Part shown: positions 7,381 through 14,150 of the stretch, piece by piece
How positions within the stretch are numbered: position 1 is the first letter of the stretch
How the letters are laid out: every line of letters begins with the position of its first letter
Assembly (NCBI GenBank): GCA_024636355.1
Contig: JAGXHH010000102.1
Coordinates: forward strand, 1-14,169
Direction: 5' to 3'
From: Desulfobacteraceae bacterium
Lineage (GTDB): Bacteria; Desulfobacterota; Desulfobacteria; Desulfobacterales; Desulfosalsimonadaceae
DNA length: 14,169 nucleotides
Translations under genes and position numbers: made by a program
Notes under the pieces: model-generated
Told to the model about the DNA's origin: nothing
Seen by the model: the letters and a program-made list of their open reading frames with translations, nothing else
Databases searched by the model: none

Positions 7381-8004
7381 TCAGGAACAATTTCTGGCAT
7401 GTATCAATGTCCAGTATCCGAACAGGTTGACCGGATACGTTTTAATCACCTGAAGCGACATGCAGTCGATGAACCTGTCCATCGAAAACCGCGGTGAAAA
7501 TCCGATCAGATTTTTGAAAGGAAGCATGACTGTTTCAAGCGTCCGTGGGAGCAGCTGCGGGTTGCTGAAATGGTTTAAAACGAATACATCGCCTCCCGGT
7601 TTGCATACCCGCTTGATTTCCGCCATCATGGCCGCAGGGTCGGGAACGACGGAGGCCACGTACATGGCGGCGACCTTGTCGAAGGCATTGTCCGCAAAAC
7701 TCATCCGCTGGGCATCCATCAGGAACAGGAAGCGGCGGCACGGGTTATTGCCATTGACATACCGCCTGGCAATCTGAAGCATGTCCGGGGAAATGTCAAT
7801 TCCCGTTACGGTGACCTCCTCCGGATAAAACGGCAGGGACAGACCGGTGCCGATGCCGACCTCCAGGACGCGGTCCCCGGGATTGCAGGCCATCTTGTGT
7901 ATGAGCTGATGGCGGCCGTGCTCAAATATTTTTCCAAAAATACGATCATAATTCCGGGCATATCGCTTATATGCTTTGCGTACAGAGATATCATCCATAT
8001 CCAT
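7381..8004 (-). CDS. Class I SAM methyltransferase, probable phosphatidylethanolamine N-methyltransferase (PmtA type)
   Basis: The 207-residue product has a Rossmann-type SAM methyltransferase fold. Motif I is RVLEVGIGTGLSLPFYP (about 45-61), the acidic residue after strand 2 is D70 in GIDISPDML, motif II has MDAQRMSF (about 96-103), and KRVCKPGGDVFVLNHF (about 131-146) is the post-motif region. The N-terminal AYKRYARNYDRIFGKIFEHGR and the overall layout match the Rhodobacter-type PmtA family, which methylates phosphatidylethanolamine stepwise to phosphatidylcholine at the membrane. A ubiquinone/menaquinone-type or other small-molecule methyltransferase is the main alternative. The ATG at 8002-8004 is supported by TTGGAG five bases upstream. 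It stands alone, transcribed toward the tRNA terminator and divergent from the crotonase gene. Confidence 0.7.
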   Translation of the reverse strand: MDMDDISVRKAYKRYARNYDRIFGKIFEHGRHQLIHKMACNPGDRVLEVGIGTGLSLPFYPEEVTVTGIDISPDMLQIARRYVNGNNPCRRFLFLMDAQRMSFADNAFDKVAAMYVASVVPDPAAMMAEIKRVCKPGGDVFVLNHFSNPQLLPRTLETVMLPFKNLIGFSPRFSMDRFIDCMSLQVIKTYPVNLFGYWTLIHARNCS

Positions 8005-8206
8005 TTAAACTCCAAGAATTGAAACCGAAAGTCTTACCCGGCAGCCCATTTTACCCATAACCATTTAGCAGAGGACAATCTTCTTATCGCAATTGACAAA
8101 TCTCCACAATTCATTTATTCAACCCGTGTCTGTTAGCAAATATTCGTCCGGTTTAAAAGCGTTTTTATCAGCCTTTTTATGTTCAATTTAGTTACGGAGG
8201 GACCCG
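8005..8206. other. Divergent intergenic region between methyltransferase and crotonase genes
   Basis: This is 202 bases of AT-rich sequence holding the start signals for both genes. A plus-strand TTGACA is described separately. On the minus strand TAAAAT is a possible -10 for the methyltransferase gene, but its best -35 (TTGTCC) is 19 bases away and unconvincing. No gene is seen. Confidence 0.4.
8093..8121 (+). promoter_or_regulatory. Candidate promoter of the crotonase gene
   Basis: A perfect TTGACA (-35, 8093-8098) is followed 17 bases later by TATTCA (8116-8121), a weak -10 that matches consensus at three positions. Transcription would start near 8128, about 80 bases before the ATG. Confidence 0.4.
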
Positions 8207-8995
8207 ATGTCATATGAAAGTTTAATTTTAACGATTGATGAGAAAATTGCCACCTTAAGCTTCAATCGCCCCAAGGCGTTAAACGCATTAAACGCGCAGC
8301 TGTTAAACGAAATGGCCGGCGCCCTCGATGAAATTTCCGGCAATGAAGATATAAAGGTGCTGATTCTGACCGGGGAAGGAAAGTCATTTGTTGCCGGGGC
8401 CGATATCAGTGAACTCGCCAGGCTTAACCCGATTCAGGCCCGGCATTTCGCCGGTGCCGGACACCGGGTTATGGATCGCCTCCAGGCGATGTCGATTCCG
8501 GTCATTGCAGCGGTCAACGGCTTTGCACTTGGCGGCGGACTTGAAATGGCCCTTTCCTGTGATTTCATTTATGCCTCGGAAACGGCTAAAATCGGTCTGC
8601 CTGAAATCAACCTCGGCATTATTCCCGGTTTCGGGGGAACCCAGCGGCTTGCCCGGCTTGTCGGCAAAAACCTGGCAAAAGAACTGATCTTTACCGGAAA
8701 GATGCTTTCGGCTGAAGAAGCCGAGCGCAAGGGTATAATAAATAAGGTCGTTCCGGCGGATCAGTTGCGCGGCGAGGTTATTAAAACGGCCAGAATTATG
8801 GCAGCTAAAGGAAAAGTGGCCTTAAGCGCCGCCAAACAGTCGATCAATGACGGCCTGGACGCCGATCTTGCCACCGGGTGCGCTATCGAGATCAACGCGT
8901 TTGCCTTGTGCATGGCCAGTCCGGATGCCAAAGAAGGGACGACGGCTTTCCTCGAAAAACGCCAGCCGAATTTCAAGGGGAGTTTAAAAGGGTAA
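8207..8995 (+). CDS. Enoyl-CoA hydratase / crotonase-family protein
   Basis: The 262-residue crotonase-fold enzyme probably hydrates short-chain trans-2-enoyl-CoA to 3-hydroxyacyl-CoA in the cytoplasm. Oxyanion-hole residues are in FVAGADI (A65-D66) and ALGGGLE (G110). The two catalytic glutamates of true hydratases are both present: E113 in GGGLEMALSCD and E133 in GLPEINLGIIPGFGGTQRL. RPKALNALN near residue 21 and the C-terminal trimerisation region (AAKQSIND, then KEGTTAFLEKRQP) are typical. Length matches 3-hydroxybutyryl-CoA dehydratase (Crt) and EchA enzymes. The exact chain length preferred is not readable. The start has GGAGG (8196-8200) six bases before the ATG. No terminator lies directly after the stop, so read-through transcripts would enter the downstream attenuator region. 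Confidence 0.9.
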   Translation: MSYESLILTIDEKIATLSFNRPKALNALNAQLLNEMAGALDEISGNEDIKVLILTGEGKSFVAGADISELARLNPIQARHFAGAGHRVMDRLQAMSIPVIAAVNGFALGGGLEMALSCDFIYASETAKIGLPEINLGIIPGFGGTQRLARLVGKNLAKELIFTGKMLSAEEAERKGIINKVVPADQLRGEVIKTARIMAAKGKVALSAAKQSINDGLDADLATGCAIEINAFALCMASPDAKEGTTAFLEKRQPNFKGSLKG

Positions 8996-9011
8996 CATTT
9001 CGTTTTTTTTC

Positions 9012-9041
9012 TTGACATTCTACTGCCAAACCGTTTAGAGA
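9012..9041 (+). promoter_or_regulatory. Candidate promoter of the leader-paaK transcript
   Basis: TTGACA (9012-9017) is a perfect -35 box. The -10 is weak: TTTAGA (9034-9039) at 16 bases or TAGAGA (9036-9041) at 18. A start near 9047 would leave about 33 bases before the leader ORF. A GTGTG/CACAC inverted repeat (9061-9075) follows in the untranslated leader. Confidence 0.4.
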
Positions 9042-9079
9042 TTCAGAAATTGTGCTGGTAGTGTGACATCCACACGTAA

Positions 9080-9184
9080 ATGATGCGGGCATCTAAAGTC
9101 ATGACGACAATTCATGTGACGTTGTCTGCCGGTTTTGGGAACTTTTTCTTTTTTAAAGAGTCTTCTCATGGATCGGTAGATTAA
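9080..9184 (+). CDS. Putative Phe-rich leader peptide (34 codons) of the paaK operon
   Basis: This short ORF opens with two ATG codons, ends at TAA, and encodes 34 residues. Codons 22-25 are TTT TTC TTT TTT, giving NFFFFK, with another Phe at codon 19, so five of seven codons (19-25) are phenylalanine. This resembles attenuator leader peptides such as E. coli PheL. The Phe run (9143-9154) falls in the loop of the 1:2 stem, right after strand 1 and 5 bases before strand 2, as the attenuation mechanism requires. No clear Shine-Dalgarno precedes either ATG, which is the main weakness. An in-frame stop lies immediately upstream, so no earlier start is possible. Internal start ATG at 9101 is an alternative. 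Confidence 0.55.
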   Translation: MMRASKVMTTIHVTLSAGFGNFFFFKESSHGSVD

Positions 9185-9240
9185 AAAAATCGGGTAAATC
9201 GATCAAGCCATGGGAAGACGCTCGCGGGGTTTCCCATGGC
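9125..9240 (+). promoter_or_regulatory. Phenylalanine-type transcription attenuator upstream of paaK
   Basis: Three mutually exclusive stems can be drawn. Stem 1:2 pairs 9125-9141 with 9163-9180 (17 pairs, some G-U, one bulged base) and encloses the Phe codons. Stem 2:3, the antiterminator, pairs 9160-9171 with 9208-9219 as 12 contiguous pairs with one G-U, extended by 9172-9175 with 9200-9203 across a bulge. Stem 3:4, the terminator, pairs 9207-9216 with 9231-9240 perfectly and is followed by a T-tract. In the classical scheme a ribosome held at the Phe codons masks strand 1, frees strand 2 to take strand 3, and lets transcription continue. A ribosome reaching the stop covers strand 2 and 3:4 forms. 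The pairings are seen in the sequence; the mechanism is inferred. Confidence 0.7.
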
Positions 9241-9251
9241 ATTTTTGTTTT
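9207..9251 (+). terminator. Attenuator terminator T1 (stem 3:4)
   Basis: GCCATGGGAA (9207-9216) pairs perfectly with TTCCCATGGC (9231-9240), plus a G-T pair, around a loop of about 12-14 bases. The tail is ATTTTTGTTTT. It is a good intrinsic terminator on the plus strand, 212 bases after the crotonase stop and 105 bases before paaK. Confidence 0.85.
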
Positions 9252-9254
9252 GAA

Positions 9255-9288
9255 GGCTGTGGGGCACCCGCCCTGCGGCCTTTTTTTT
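9255..9288 (+). terminator. Second tandem terminator T2 (stem 5:6)
   Basis: GGCTGTGGGGC (9255-9265) pairs along its full 11 bases (three G-U) with GCCCTGCGGCC (9270-9280) around an ACCC tetraloop. Eight T residues follow directly. It looks strong. Its left arm can instead pair with strand 4 of T1 (9232-9240 with 9256-9264, nine pairs, three G-U), which would disarm T2 when T1 is disarmed. Confidence 0.8.
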
Positions 9289-9355
9289 GTCAAAACAGGA
9301 CACCGGATGGCGTTGTTAAAAGTCCCGTCTATTTTTTTAAAAGGAGGTTTACGAA

Positions 9356-10657
9356 ATGATTTTCAATATCGAGTATGAAACCATGCCCCGGGAGGCGCTT
9401 GAGTCGATACAACTCAGGCGCCTCCAGGCCACTCTTTCCCGTGTTTATGCCGCAGTCCCGTTCTACCGTGCAAAATTCGACGAAAACAGCATCAAACCCG
9501 GGGATGTGAAATCCCTGGAAGACTTGCAACGCCTGCCGTTTACCACCAAGCAGGACCTGAGGGAAAATTACCCGTTCGGCATGTTTGCCGTACCCATGGA
9601 CAATGTCGTCCGGATCCATGCCTCCTCGGGAACCACCGGACAGCCGACCGTCGTCGGCTATACGGCCCGCGACATCAACACCTGGGCGGAACTCATGGCC
9701 CGGGCGCTTTCCGCCGGCGGCGCCACCCGCGGCGACATCATCCACAATGCCTATGGTTACGGTCTTTTCACCGGCGGCCTGGGAGTCCATTACGGCGCAG
9801 AACGTCTTGGCGCCTCTGTTATTCCGGTTTCGGGCGGCAATACCAAACGACAGGTCATCATTATGAAAGACTTCGGCCCGACCATCCTGACGGCCACGCC
9901 GTCCTATGCCCTCCACCTTGCCGAAGCAGCCGAGGAAATGGGTGTCACGTTTAAGGACCTGAAATTCAAGTTCGGCGTTTTCGGCGCCGAACCCTGGTCT
10001 GAAAGCATGCGCCGGGAAATGGAGGAAAAACTCGGCCTGAAAGCAGTCGATATCTACGGGTTAAGCGAAGTGATCGGCCCGGGGGTTTCCGTCGAGTGCC
10101 ACGAGGCCCAGAAGGGTTTGCACATGTTTGAAGACCATTTCATAGCCGAAATCATCAACCCCGAGACCGGGGAACCCCTCCCGTATGGGGAAGCCGGCGA
10201 ACTGGTCATCACCTCGATCACCAAAGAGGCCTTTCCGGTCATCCGCTACCGGACCCGGGACATCACCACGCTCAATCCCGAACCCTGCGTCTGCGGCCGA
10301 ACCCTTGTCCGGATGAACAAAGTCAGCGGCCGGACCGACGACATGCTCATTATCCGGGGCGTCAACGTATTTCCTTCCCAGATCGAAAGCGTGCTCATGG
10401 ATATCGATGGCATAGAGCCCCATTATCAGCTTGAAGTCGATCGGAAGGACAATCTCGATACCCTGACCGTCAGGGTCGAAGTCAGTGAACAGATTTTCTC
10501 CGACGAGGTCAAGGGACTCCAGCAGCTGGAACATCGGATTAAAACGGATATAAAGGAAACGCTTGGTGTTTCAGCGGTCGTCAAACTTGCCGAAGCCAAG
10601 TCCATCGCCAGGAGTGAGGGCAAAGCCGTACGGGTCATTGACCGGCGCAAAATCTGA
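9356..10657 (+). CDS. paaK: Phenylacetate-CoA ligase (PaaK family)
   Basis: The 433-residue product is an adenylate-forming enzyme of the PaaK family, which makes phenylacetyl-CoA (or a related aryl-CoA) from the acid, ATP and CoA. Length matches PaaK (about 430-440). Seen in order: VPFYRAKF near 35; the phosphate-binding SSGTTGQPTVVGYT (90-103); NAYGYGLFTGGLGVHYG (131-147), typical of PaaK; FGAEPWSE near 209; YGLSE (234-238); YRTRDIT (298-304); CVCGRT; GRTDDMLIIRGVNVFPSQIE (325-344), the hinge and C-terminal domain; and K423 in GKAVRVIDRRKI, where the catalytic lysine is expected. AAGGAGG lies eight bases before the ATG. The preceding 340 bases hold the Phe-type attenuator. Closely related indoleacetate- or aryl-CoA ligases cannot be excluded. 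Confidence 0.92.
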   Translation: MIFNIEYETMPREALESIQLRRLQATLSRVYAAVPFYRAKFDENSIKPGDVKSLEDLQRLPFTTKQDLRENYPFGMFAVPMDNVVRIHASSGTTGQPTVVGYTARDINTWAELMARALSAGGATRGDIIHNAYGYGLFTGGLGVHYGAERLGASVIPVSGGNTKRQVIIMKDFGPTILTATPSYALHLAEAAEEMGVTFKDLKFKFGVFGAEPWSESMRREMEEKLGLKAVDIYGLSEVIGPGVSVECHEAQKGLHMFEDHFIAEIINPETGEPLPYGEAGELVITSITKEAFPVIRYRTRDITTLNPEPCVCGRTLVRMNKVSGRTDDMLIIRGVNVFPSQIESVLMDIDGIEPHYQLEVDRKDNLDTLTVRVEVSEQIFSDEVKGLQQLEHRIKTDIKETLGVSAVVKLAEAKSIARSEGKAVRVIDRRKI

Positions 10658-10715
10658 TATGGGATCGCTTTTCGTGTGACCACTGAATTAAATGCCATTT
10701 GCAAGGAGGCAAGCC

Positions 10716-11147
10716 ATGATCGCCGAACAAATTTCAATCTTTCTGGAGAACAAGGCCGGGCGCATTTCCGAAGTTACCGGTATCCTAAGCGATGCCGGCG
10801 TCAATATCCGGGCGCTGGCTTTGGCCGATACCTCGGACTTCGGGGTTCTGCGGCTGATTGTAAACGATAATGCCAAAGCGGAAGACGCCCTGAAGAATGG
10901 GGGGTTCACGGTTCGAAAAACCCGGGTAATCGCCGTTGAAGTAAATGACCGGCCCGGCGGCCTGCACGGCATTCTCGATTTACTCTTCAAAGCGGGAATC
11001 AATGTGGAATACATGTATGCCTTTGTTCAGCAGAGCGGGGACAACGCGGTGATGATTTTCCGTTTCGACAACCTCGACGAAGCGATTAAAATCCTTACAG
11101 AAAACGGCGTTTCCATTATCAACGGCAGCAAACTCTACACCATGTAG
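10716..11147 (+). CDS. Tandem ACT-domain protein
   Basis: The 143-residue protein consists of two ACT domains and nothing else: residues about 4-66 (ENKAGRISEVTGILSDAGVNI) and about 72-137 (NDRPGGLHGILDLLFKAGINVEYMYAF). ACT domains usually bind amino acids and act as regulatory sensors. Stand-alone double-ACT proteins often sit next to aryl-CoA ligase, indolepyruvate ferredoxin oxidoreductase or Liv transporter genes, from what I recall of such clusters. The ATG at 10716 is chosen over one 24 bases earlier because AAGGAGG (10703-10709) lies six bases before it. It starts 58 bases after paaK with no terminator between, so the two are probably co-transcribed. A phenylalanine or aryl-compound sensor is a plausible role; the ligand is not visible. 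Confidence 0.88.
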   Translation: MIAEQISIFLENKAGRISEVTGILSDAGVNIRALALADTSDFGVLRLIVNDNAKAEDALKNGGFTVRKTRVIAVEVNDRPGGLHGILDLLFKAGINVEYMYAFVQQSGDNAVMIFRFDNLDEAIKILTENGVSIINGSKLYTM

Positions 11148-11195
11148 CTCTTGCTCTTAATCTTGCTCTTGCTCTTAATCTTAATCTTAATCGTG
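11148..11195. repeat. Degenerate period-6 simple repeat
   Basis: Directly after the ACT-gene stop, eight hexamers run without a break: CTCTTG, CTCTTA, ATCTTG, CTCTTG, CTCTTA, ATCTTA, ATCTTA, ATCGTG. The core is TCTT with a varying edge. It lies wholly between genes, about 55 bases before the livK ribosome site, so a change in copy number would not shift a reading frame. Confidence 0.85.
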
Positions 11196-11198
11196 TTC

Positions 11199-11226
11199 CG
11201 GATTTTAACCCAAAACCGCTTTTTTT
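11199..11226 (+). terminator. Weak terminator-like hairpin before livK
   Basis: CGG (11199-11201) pairs with CCG (11216-11218), and TTTT (11203-11206) with AAAA (11212-11215), past a bulged A and around an AACCC loop. Seven T residues follow almost at once (11220-11226). The stem is mostly A-T, so it would only lower expression of livKHM relative to paaK. Confidence 0.35.
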
Positions 11227-11251
11227 CACCAACCAGCAAGGAGAATGTGTC

Positions 11252-12421
11252 ATGTGTTCCCAACGAAAATACCGTACCATTCCGCTGCTCATTGCGACGA
11301 TCACCGCCGCCTGCCTGTTACTCACCTCCTCCGTTTTCGGTGAATCAAAAAAGGAGGCGTTTAAAATCGGCGGCATTTTCTCCGTTACCGGCCCGGCCTC
11401 CTTTCTGGGTGATCCGGAAAAAAAATCGATGCAGCTGGCCATTGACCAGATCAATGCCAAAGGGGGCATCGACGGGCGCCTGCTGGAAGGCATCATTTAC
11501 GATACCGAAGCAGATCCATCCAAAACCGTTATGAGCGTCGGCAAGCTTATCAACAGGGATGGCGTGGTCACCATTATCGGTCCGAGCACCACCCCGACCA
11601 CACTGGCGGTCATCCCGATCGTCGAACGCGCCGAACTGCCGTTCATCAGCTGTGCGGCGGGAAACAAGATTACCGAACCGGTAAAGCCCTGGGTATTTAA
11701 AACGGCCCAGAGCGATATCCAGGCGGTGACCACGATTTATCAGCACATCCAAAGCCGGAAAATTGAAAAGGTCGGTATCATCACCGTGGCCAATGCCTTC
11801 GGCGAAAGCGGCAAAGAGCAGCTTTTGGCCCAGGCTTCGAAATTCGGCATCACCGTGGTGCGCCAGGAAAGTTTCGGTACCAGTGACACCGACATGACCG
11901 CCCAGCTGACCAAAATCCGGCAGGAGAATCCCGGTGCAATCGTCTGCTGGGGGACCAACCCCGGTCCGGCAGTGGTGGCAAAAAATGTCGAGCAGCTCGG
12001 CATTGACACCCCCCTGTACCAGAGTCACGGGGTCGCCTCACCGAAATTCATCGGCCTGGCCGGATCGGCCGCCGAGGGCATCCTGCTGCCGACAGGCAAA
12101 ATTCTGGTGGCCGACCTGCTGTCAGACGATGATCCGCAGAAACAGGCGCTTCTCGATTATATCACCGCGTATGAAAGCAAGTACAAGGAAACGGTTTCCG
12201 GGTTTGGCGGATATGCTTATGATGCCGTCAATCTTCTGGCAAAAGCCGCTCAGGGAACCGACGGCGACCAGAAAAAGATCCGAGATAACCTTGAAAACAT
12301 TAAAAACCATGTGGGCATCAGCGGAGTGTTCAATTTCTCAGAAACCGATCACAACGGCCTGGACCCGTCCGCGTTCGTAATGGTGCGCATCAAAAACGGC
12401 ACCTGGGAACTGGTTGAATAA
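11252..12421 (+). CDS. livK: Branched-chain/aromatic amino-acid type ABC transporter, substrate-binding protein (LivK family)
   Basis: The 389-residue periplasmic binding protein belongs to the type I receptor (LivJ/LivK) family. A Sec signal peptide has basic residues near 5-8 and a hydrophobic core of about 10-24, with likely cleavage after VFG around residue 30. The mature part begins FKIGGIFSVTGPASFLGDPEKKSMQLAIDQINAKGGIDGR, the usual family opening, followed by lobe segments IIGPSTTPTTLAVIPI and FISCAAG, then VGIITVANAFGESGKEQL. AAGGAG lies eight bases before the ATG. Family members bind Leu/Ile/Val, other amino acids, amides, urea or aromatic acids, so the ligand is open. Following paaK and the ACT gene, an aromatic compound is a reasonable guess. 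livH follows after three bases. Confidence 0.9.
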   Translation: MCSQRKYRTIPLLIATITAACLLLTSSVFGESKKEAFKIGGIFSVTGPASFLGDPEKKSMQLAIDQINAKGGIDGRLLEGIIYDTEADPSKTVMSVGKLINRDGVVTIIGPSTTPTTLAVIPIVERAELPFISCAAGNKITEPVKPWVFKTAQSDIQAVTTIYQHIQSRKIEKVGIITVANAFGESGKEQLLAQASKFGITVVRQESFGTSDTDMTAQLTKIRQENPGAIVCWGTNPGPAVVAKNVEQLGIDTPLYQSHGVASPKFIGLAGSAAEGILLPTGKILVADLLSDDDPQKQALLDYITAYESKYKETVSGFGGYAYDAVNLLAKAAQGTDGDQKKIRDNLENIKNHVGISGVFNFSETDHNGLDPSAFVMVRIKNGTWELVE

Positions 12422-12424
12422 CCC

Positions 12425-13300
12425 ATGCAAGAAATACTTCAATACCTGTTTTCCGGGATAACAAACGGCGCCATCTATGCGGTGATCGCCGTGGGGTTTT
12501 CCATGCTCTACAGTTCCACCGACCTGATCAATTTCGCCCATGGTGAATTTGTCATGCTCGGTGCGCTGGTCATGGTGACCCTGGCCGTCACTTTCGGGCT
12601 GCCCCTGCTGCCGGCGCTCTTCTTGAGCGTCCTGGTGGTGGGAGCCGCCGGAATGCTGTTCGAACGGCTCGCCATCCGGACCGTCCGGCACCCGGAACCG
12701 ATCGTACTGATCATTATTACCGTGGGCGCGTCCATATTCCTGCGGGGAATCGGCATGCTGATCTGGGGCAAAGACGCTCACAGCATCCCGGCATTTTCAA
12801 GCCAGCCGCCCATTGATATTGCCGGGGCCAAGTTGTTGACCCAGAGCATCTGGATACTTGGCATCGTCATGCTGGTGACCGCCGGTTTGCACTTTTTTTA
12901 TAAGAGAACACTCACCGGAAAAGCCATGGAAGCCTGTGCCATCAGCAAACGGGCGGCCTGGCTGGTGGGAATCCCGTCTAAATGGATGGTGCTGCTGGCT
13001 TTCGGGCTTTCCACCGGTATGGGGGCGGTTGCCGGCACGATTATCGCACCGATTACCATGCCCGGCTACGACATGGGCACCATGCTCGGCCTGAAAGGCT
13101 TCTGCGCGGCCATGCTCGGCGGCCTGGGAAGCCTGTGGGGCTCCATCCTGGGAGGTTTTCTGCTCGGCATCCTGGAAGCCCTCGGCGTCGGGCTGGTTTC
13201 ATCGGGCTTAAAGGACGCCACCGCCTTTCTGCTGCTCCTCCTGGTCCTTTACGTCCGGACGGGCGGCATCATCTCCTCAGCCAGTGTCAAACGGTTTTAG
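12425..13300 (+). CDS. livH: LivH-type ABC transporter permease
   Basis: The 291-residue inner-membrane permease matches the LivH subunit. The start, LQYLFSGITNGAIYAVIAVGFSMLYSSTDLINFAHGEFVMLGA, is the family signature. Around eight hydrophobic segments follow. The cytoplasmic ATPase-contact (EAA-like) loop is in GKAMEACAISKRAAWLVGIPSKWMVLLAFGLSTGMG (about 163-197). The C-terminal part has GLKGFCAAMLGGLGSLWGSILGGFLLGILE. It starts three bases after livK and has no clear ribosome site of its own, so translation is likely coupled. It forms the membrane channel with LivM. Confidence 0.9.
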   Translation: MQEILQYLFSGITNGAIYAVIAVGFSMLYSSTDLINFAHGEFVMLGALVMVTLAVTFGLPLLPALFLSVLVVGAAGMLFERLAIRTVRHPEPIVLIIITVGASIFLRGIGMLIWGKDAHSIPAFSSQPPIDIAGAKLLTQSIWILGIVMLVTAGLHFFYKRTLTGKAMEACAISKRAAWLVGIPSKWMVLLAFGLSTGMGAVAGTIIAPITMPGYDMGTMLGLKGFCAAMLGGLGSLWGSILGGFLLGILEALGVGLVSSGLKDATAFLLLLLVLYVRTGGIISSASVKRF

Positions 13301-13302
13301 AC

Positions 13303-14150
13303 ATGACCCCAACAAAGAAAAACGCCATTATCTATCTATCGTTTATCCTGGCCGTCACCGCCGTCGGATTATACATCGAAAACGCCTACTACCTGCAGGT
13401 GATGATTTTTATCGGGATCAATACCCTGCTGGCCCTGAGCCTGAACATGCTCATGGGGTATGCCGGTCAGATTTCACTGGGGCATGCGGCCTTCTACGGC
13501 ATCGGCGCCTATACGACCGGGATCCTGACCGTCACGTACGGGCTCTCCCCGTGGCTGGCACTGCCGGCCGCGATTGCCGTTGCCATGGCAATCGCCTATG
13601 TGGTCGGCATACCGACCCTGCGCCTGTCGGGCTACTACCTGGGCATGGGAACCCTTGGATTCGGCATGATCGTGCACATCGCCCTGCGGGAATGGCAGAG
13701 TGTCACAGGAGGGGCATCCGGATTTATCGGCATCCCGCCTCTCGAACTCGGACCCATTTCCTTTACATCAACGCGGAACTATTTCTTTCTGGTCTGGGTG
13801 GTGGTTCTGTTGTCCATTATCATGTGCCGAAGGATCATCGACTCCCGGGTGGGCCGGGCGCTTCGGGCCATCCATGACGGCGAGCGCGCGGCTGCGGCCG
13901 TCGGGGTCGACACCCGGGCGCTCAAGCTGCAGATTTTCGTTTTGAGTGCCGGCATGGCCGCCCTGGCGGGTTTCCTCTATGCCCACCTGGTCTATTTCAT
14001 CAGTCCGGGTACATTCAGCTTCATCATGTCGATCCGCATTGTCACCATGGTCGTAATCGGCGGCATGGCCAGCGTCTGGGGTGCGCTGCTGGGCGCATCA
14101 CTGCTGACGCTGCTCCCGGAATGGCTCCACGCGTTTTCAGAATTTGAAAT
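13303..14150 (+). CDS. livM: LivM-type ABC transporter permease (C-terminus missing)
   Basis: This is the second permease subunit of the Liv-type importer. It begins with an ATG two bases after the livH stop and has no clear ribosome site, so translational coupling is expected. Family features seen are LQVMIFIGINTLLALSLNMLMGYAGQISLGHAAFYGIGAY, with GQISLGHAAF as the LivM hallmark. GASGFIGIP near residue 144 and the ATPase-contact loop VGRALRAIHDGERAAAAVGVDTRALKLQIFVLSA follow, then MSIRIVTMVVIGGMASVWGALLGA. About 282 genuine residues are present, and LivM proteins usually have about 300-350, so only the tail is missing. The reading frame runs on into the adapter sequence, which would add the false ending CLLYTS. 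Those last residues are not biological. The ATPase genes livG and livF presumably follow outside the window. Confidence 0.88.

Noticed and set aside
9041..9251. T-box or metabolite riboswitch upstream of paaK
   Set aside because: No T-box sequence (AGGGTGG-type) and no signature of c-di-GMP, ZTP, glycine, SAM or other common riboswitches was seen. The Phe-codon ORF plus alternative stems explains the region better.
9329..9916. A 195-codon open frame on the minus strand
   Set aside because: It is antisense to the start of paaK and the product resembles no family. It is a shadow of paaK's codon bias.
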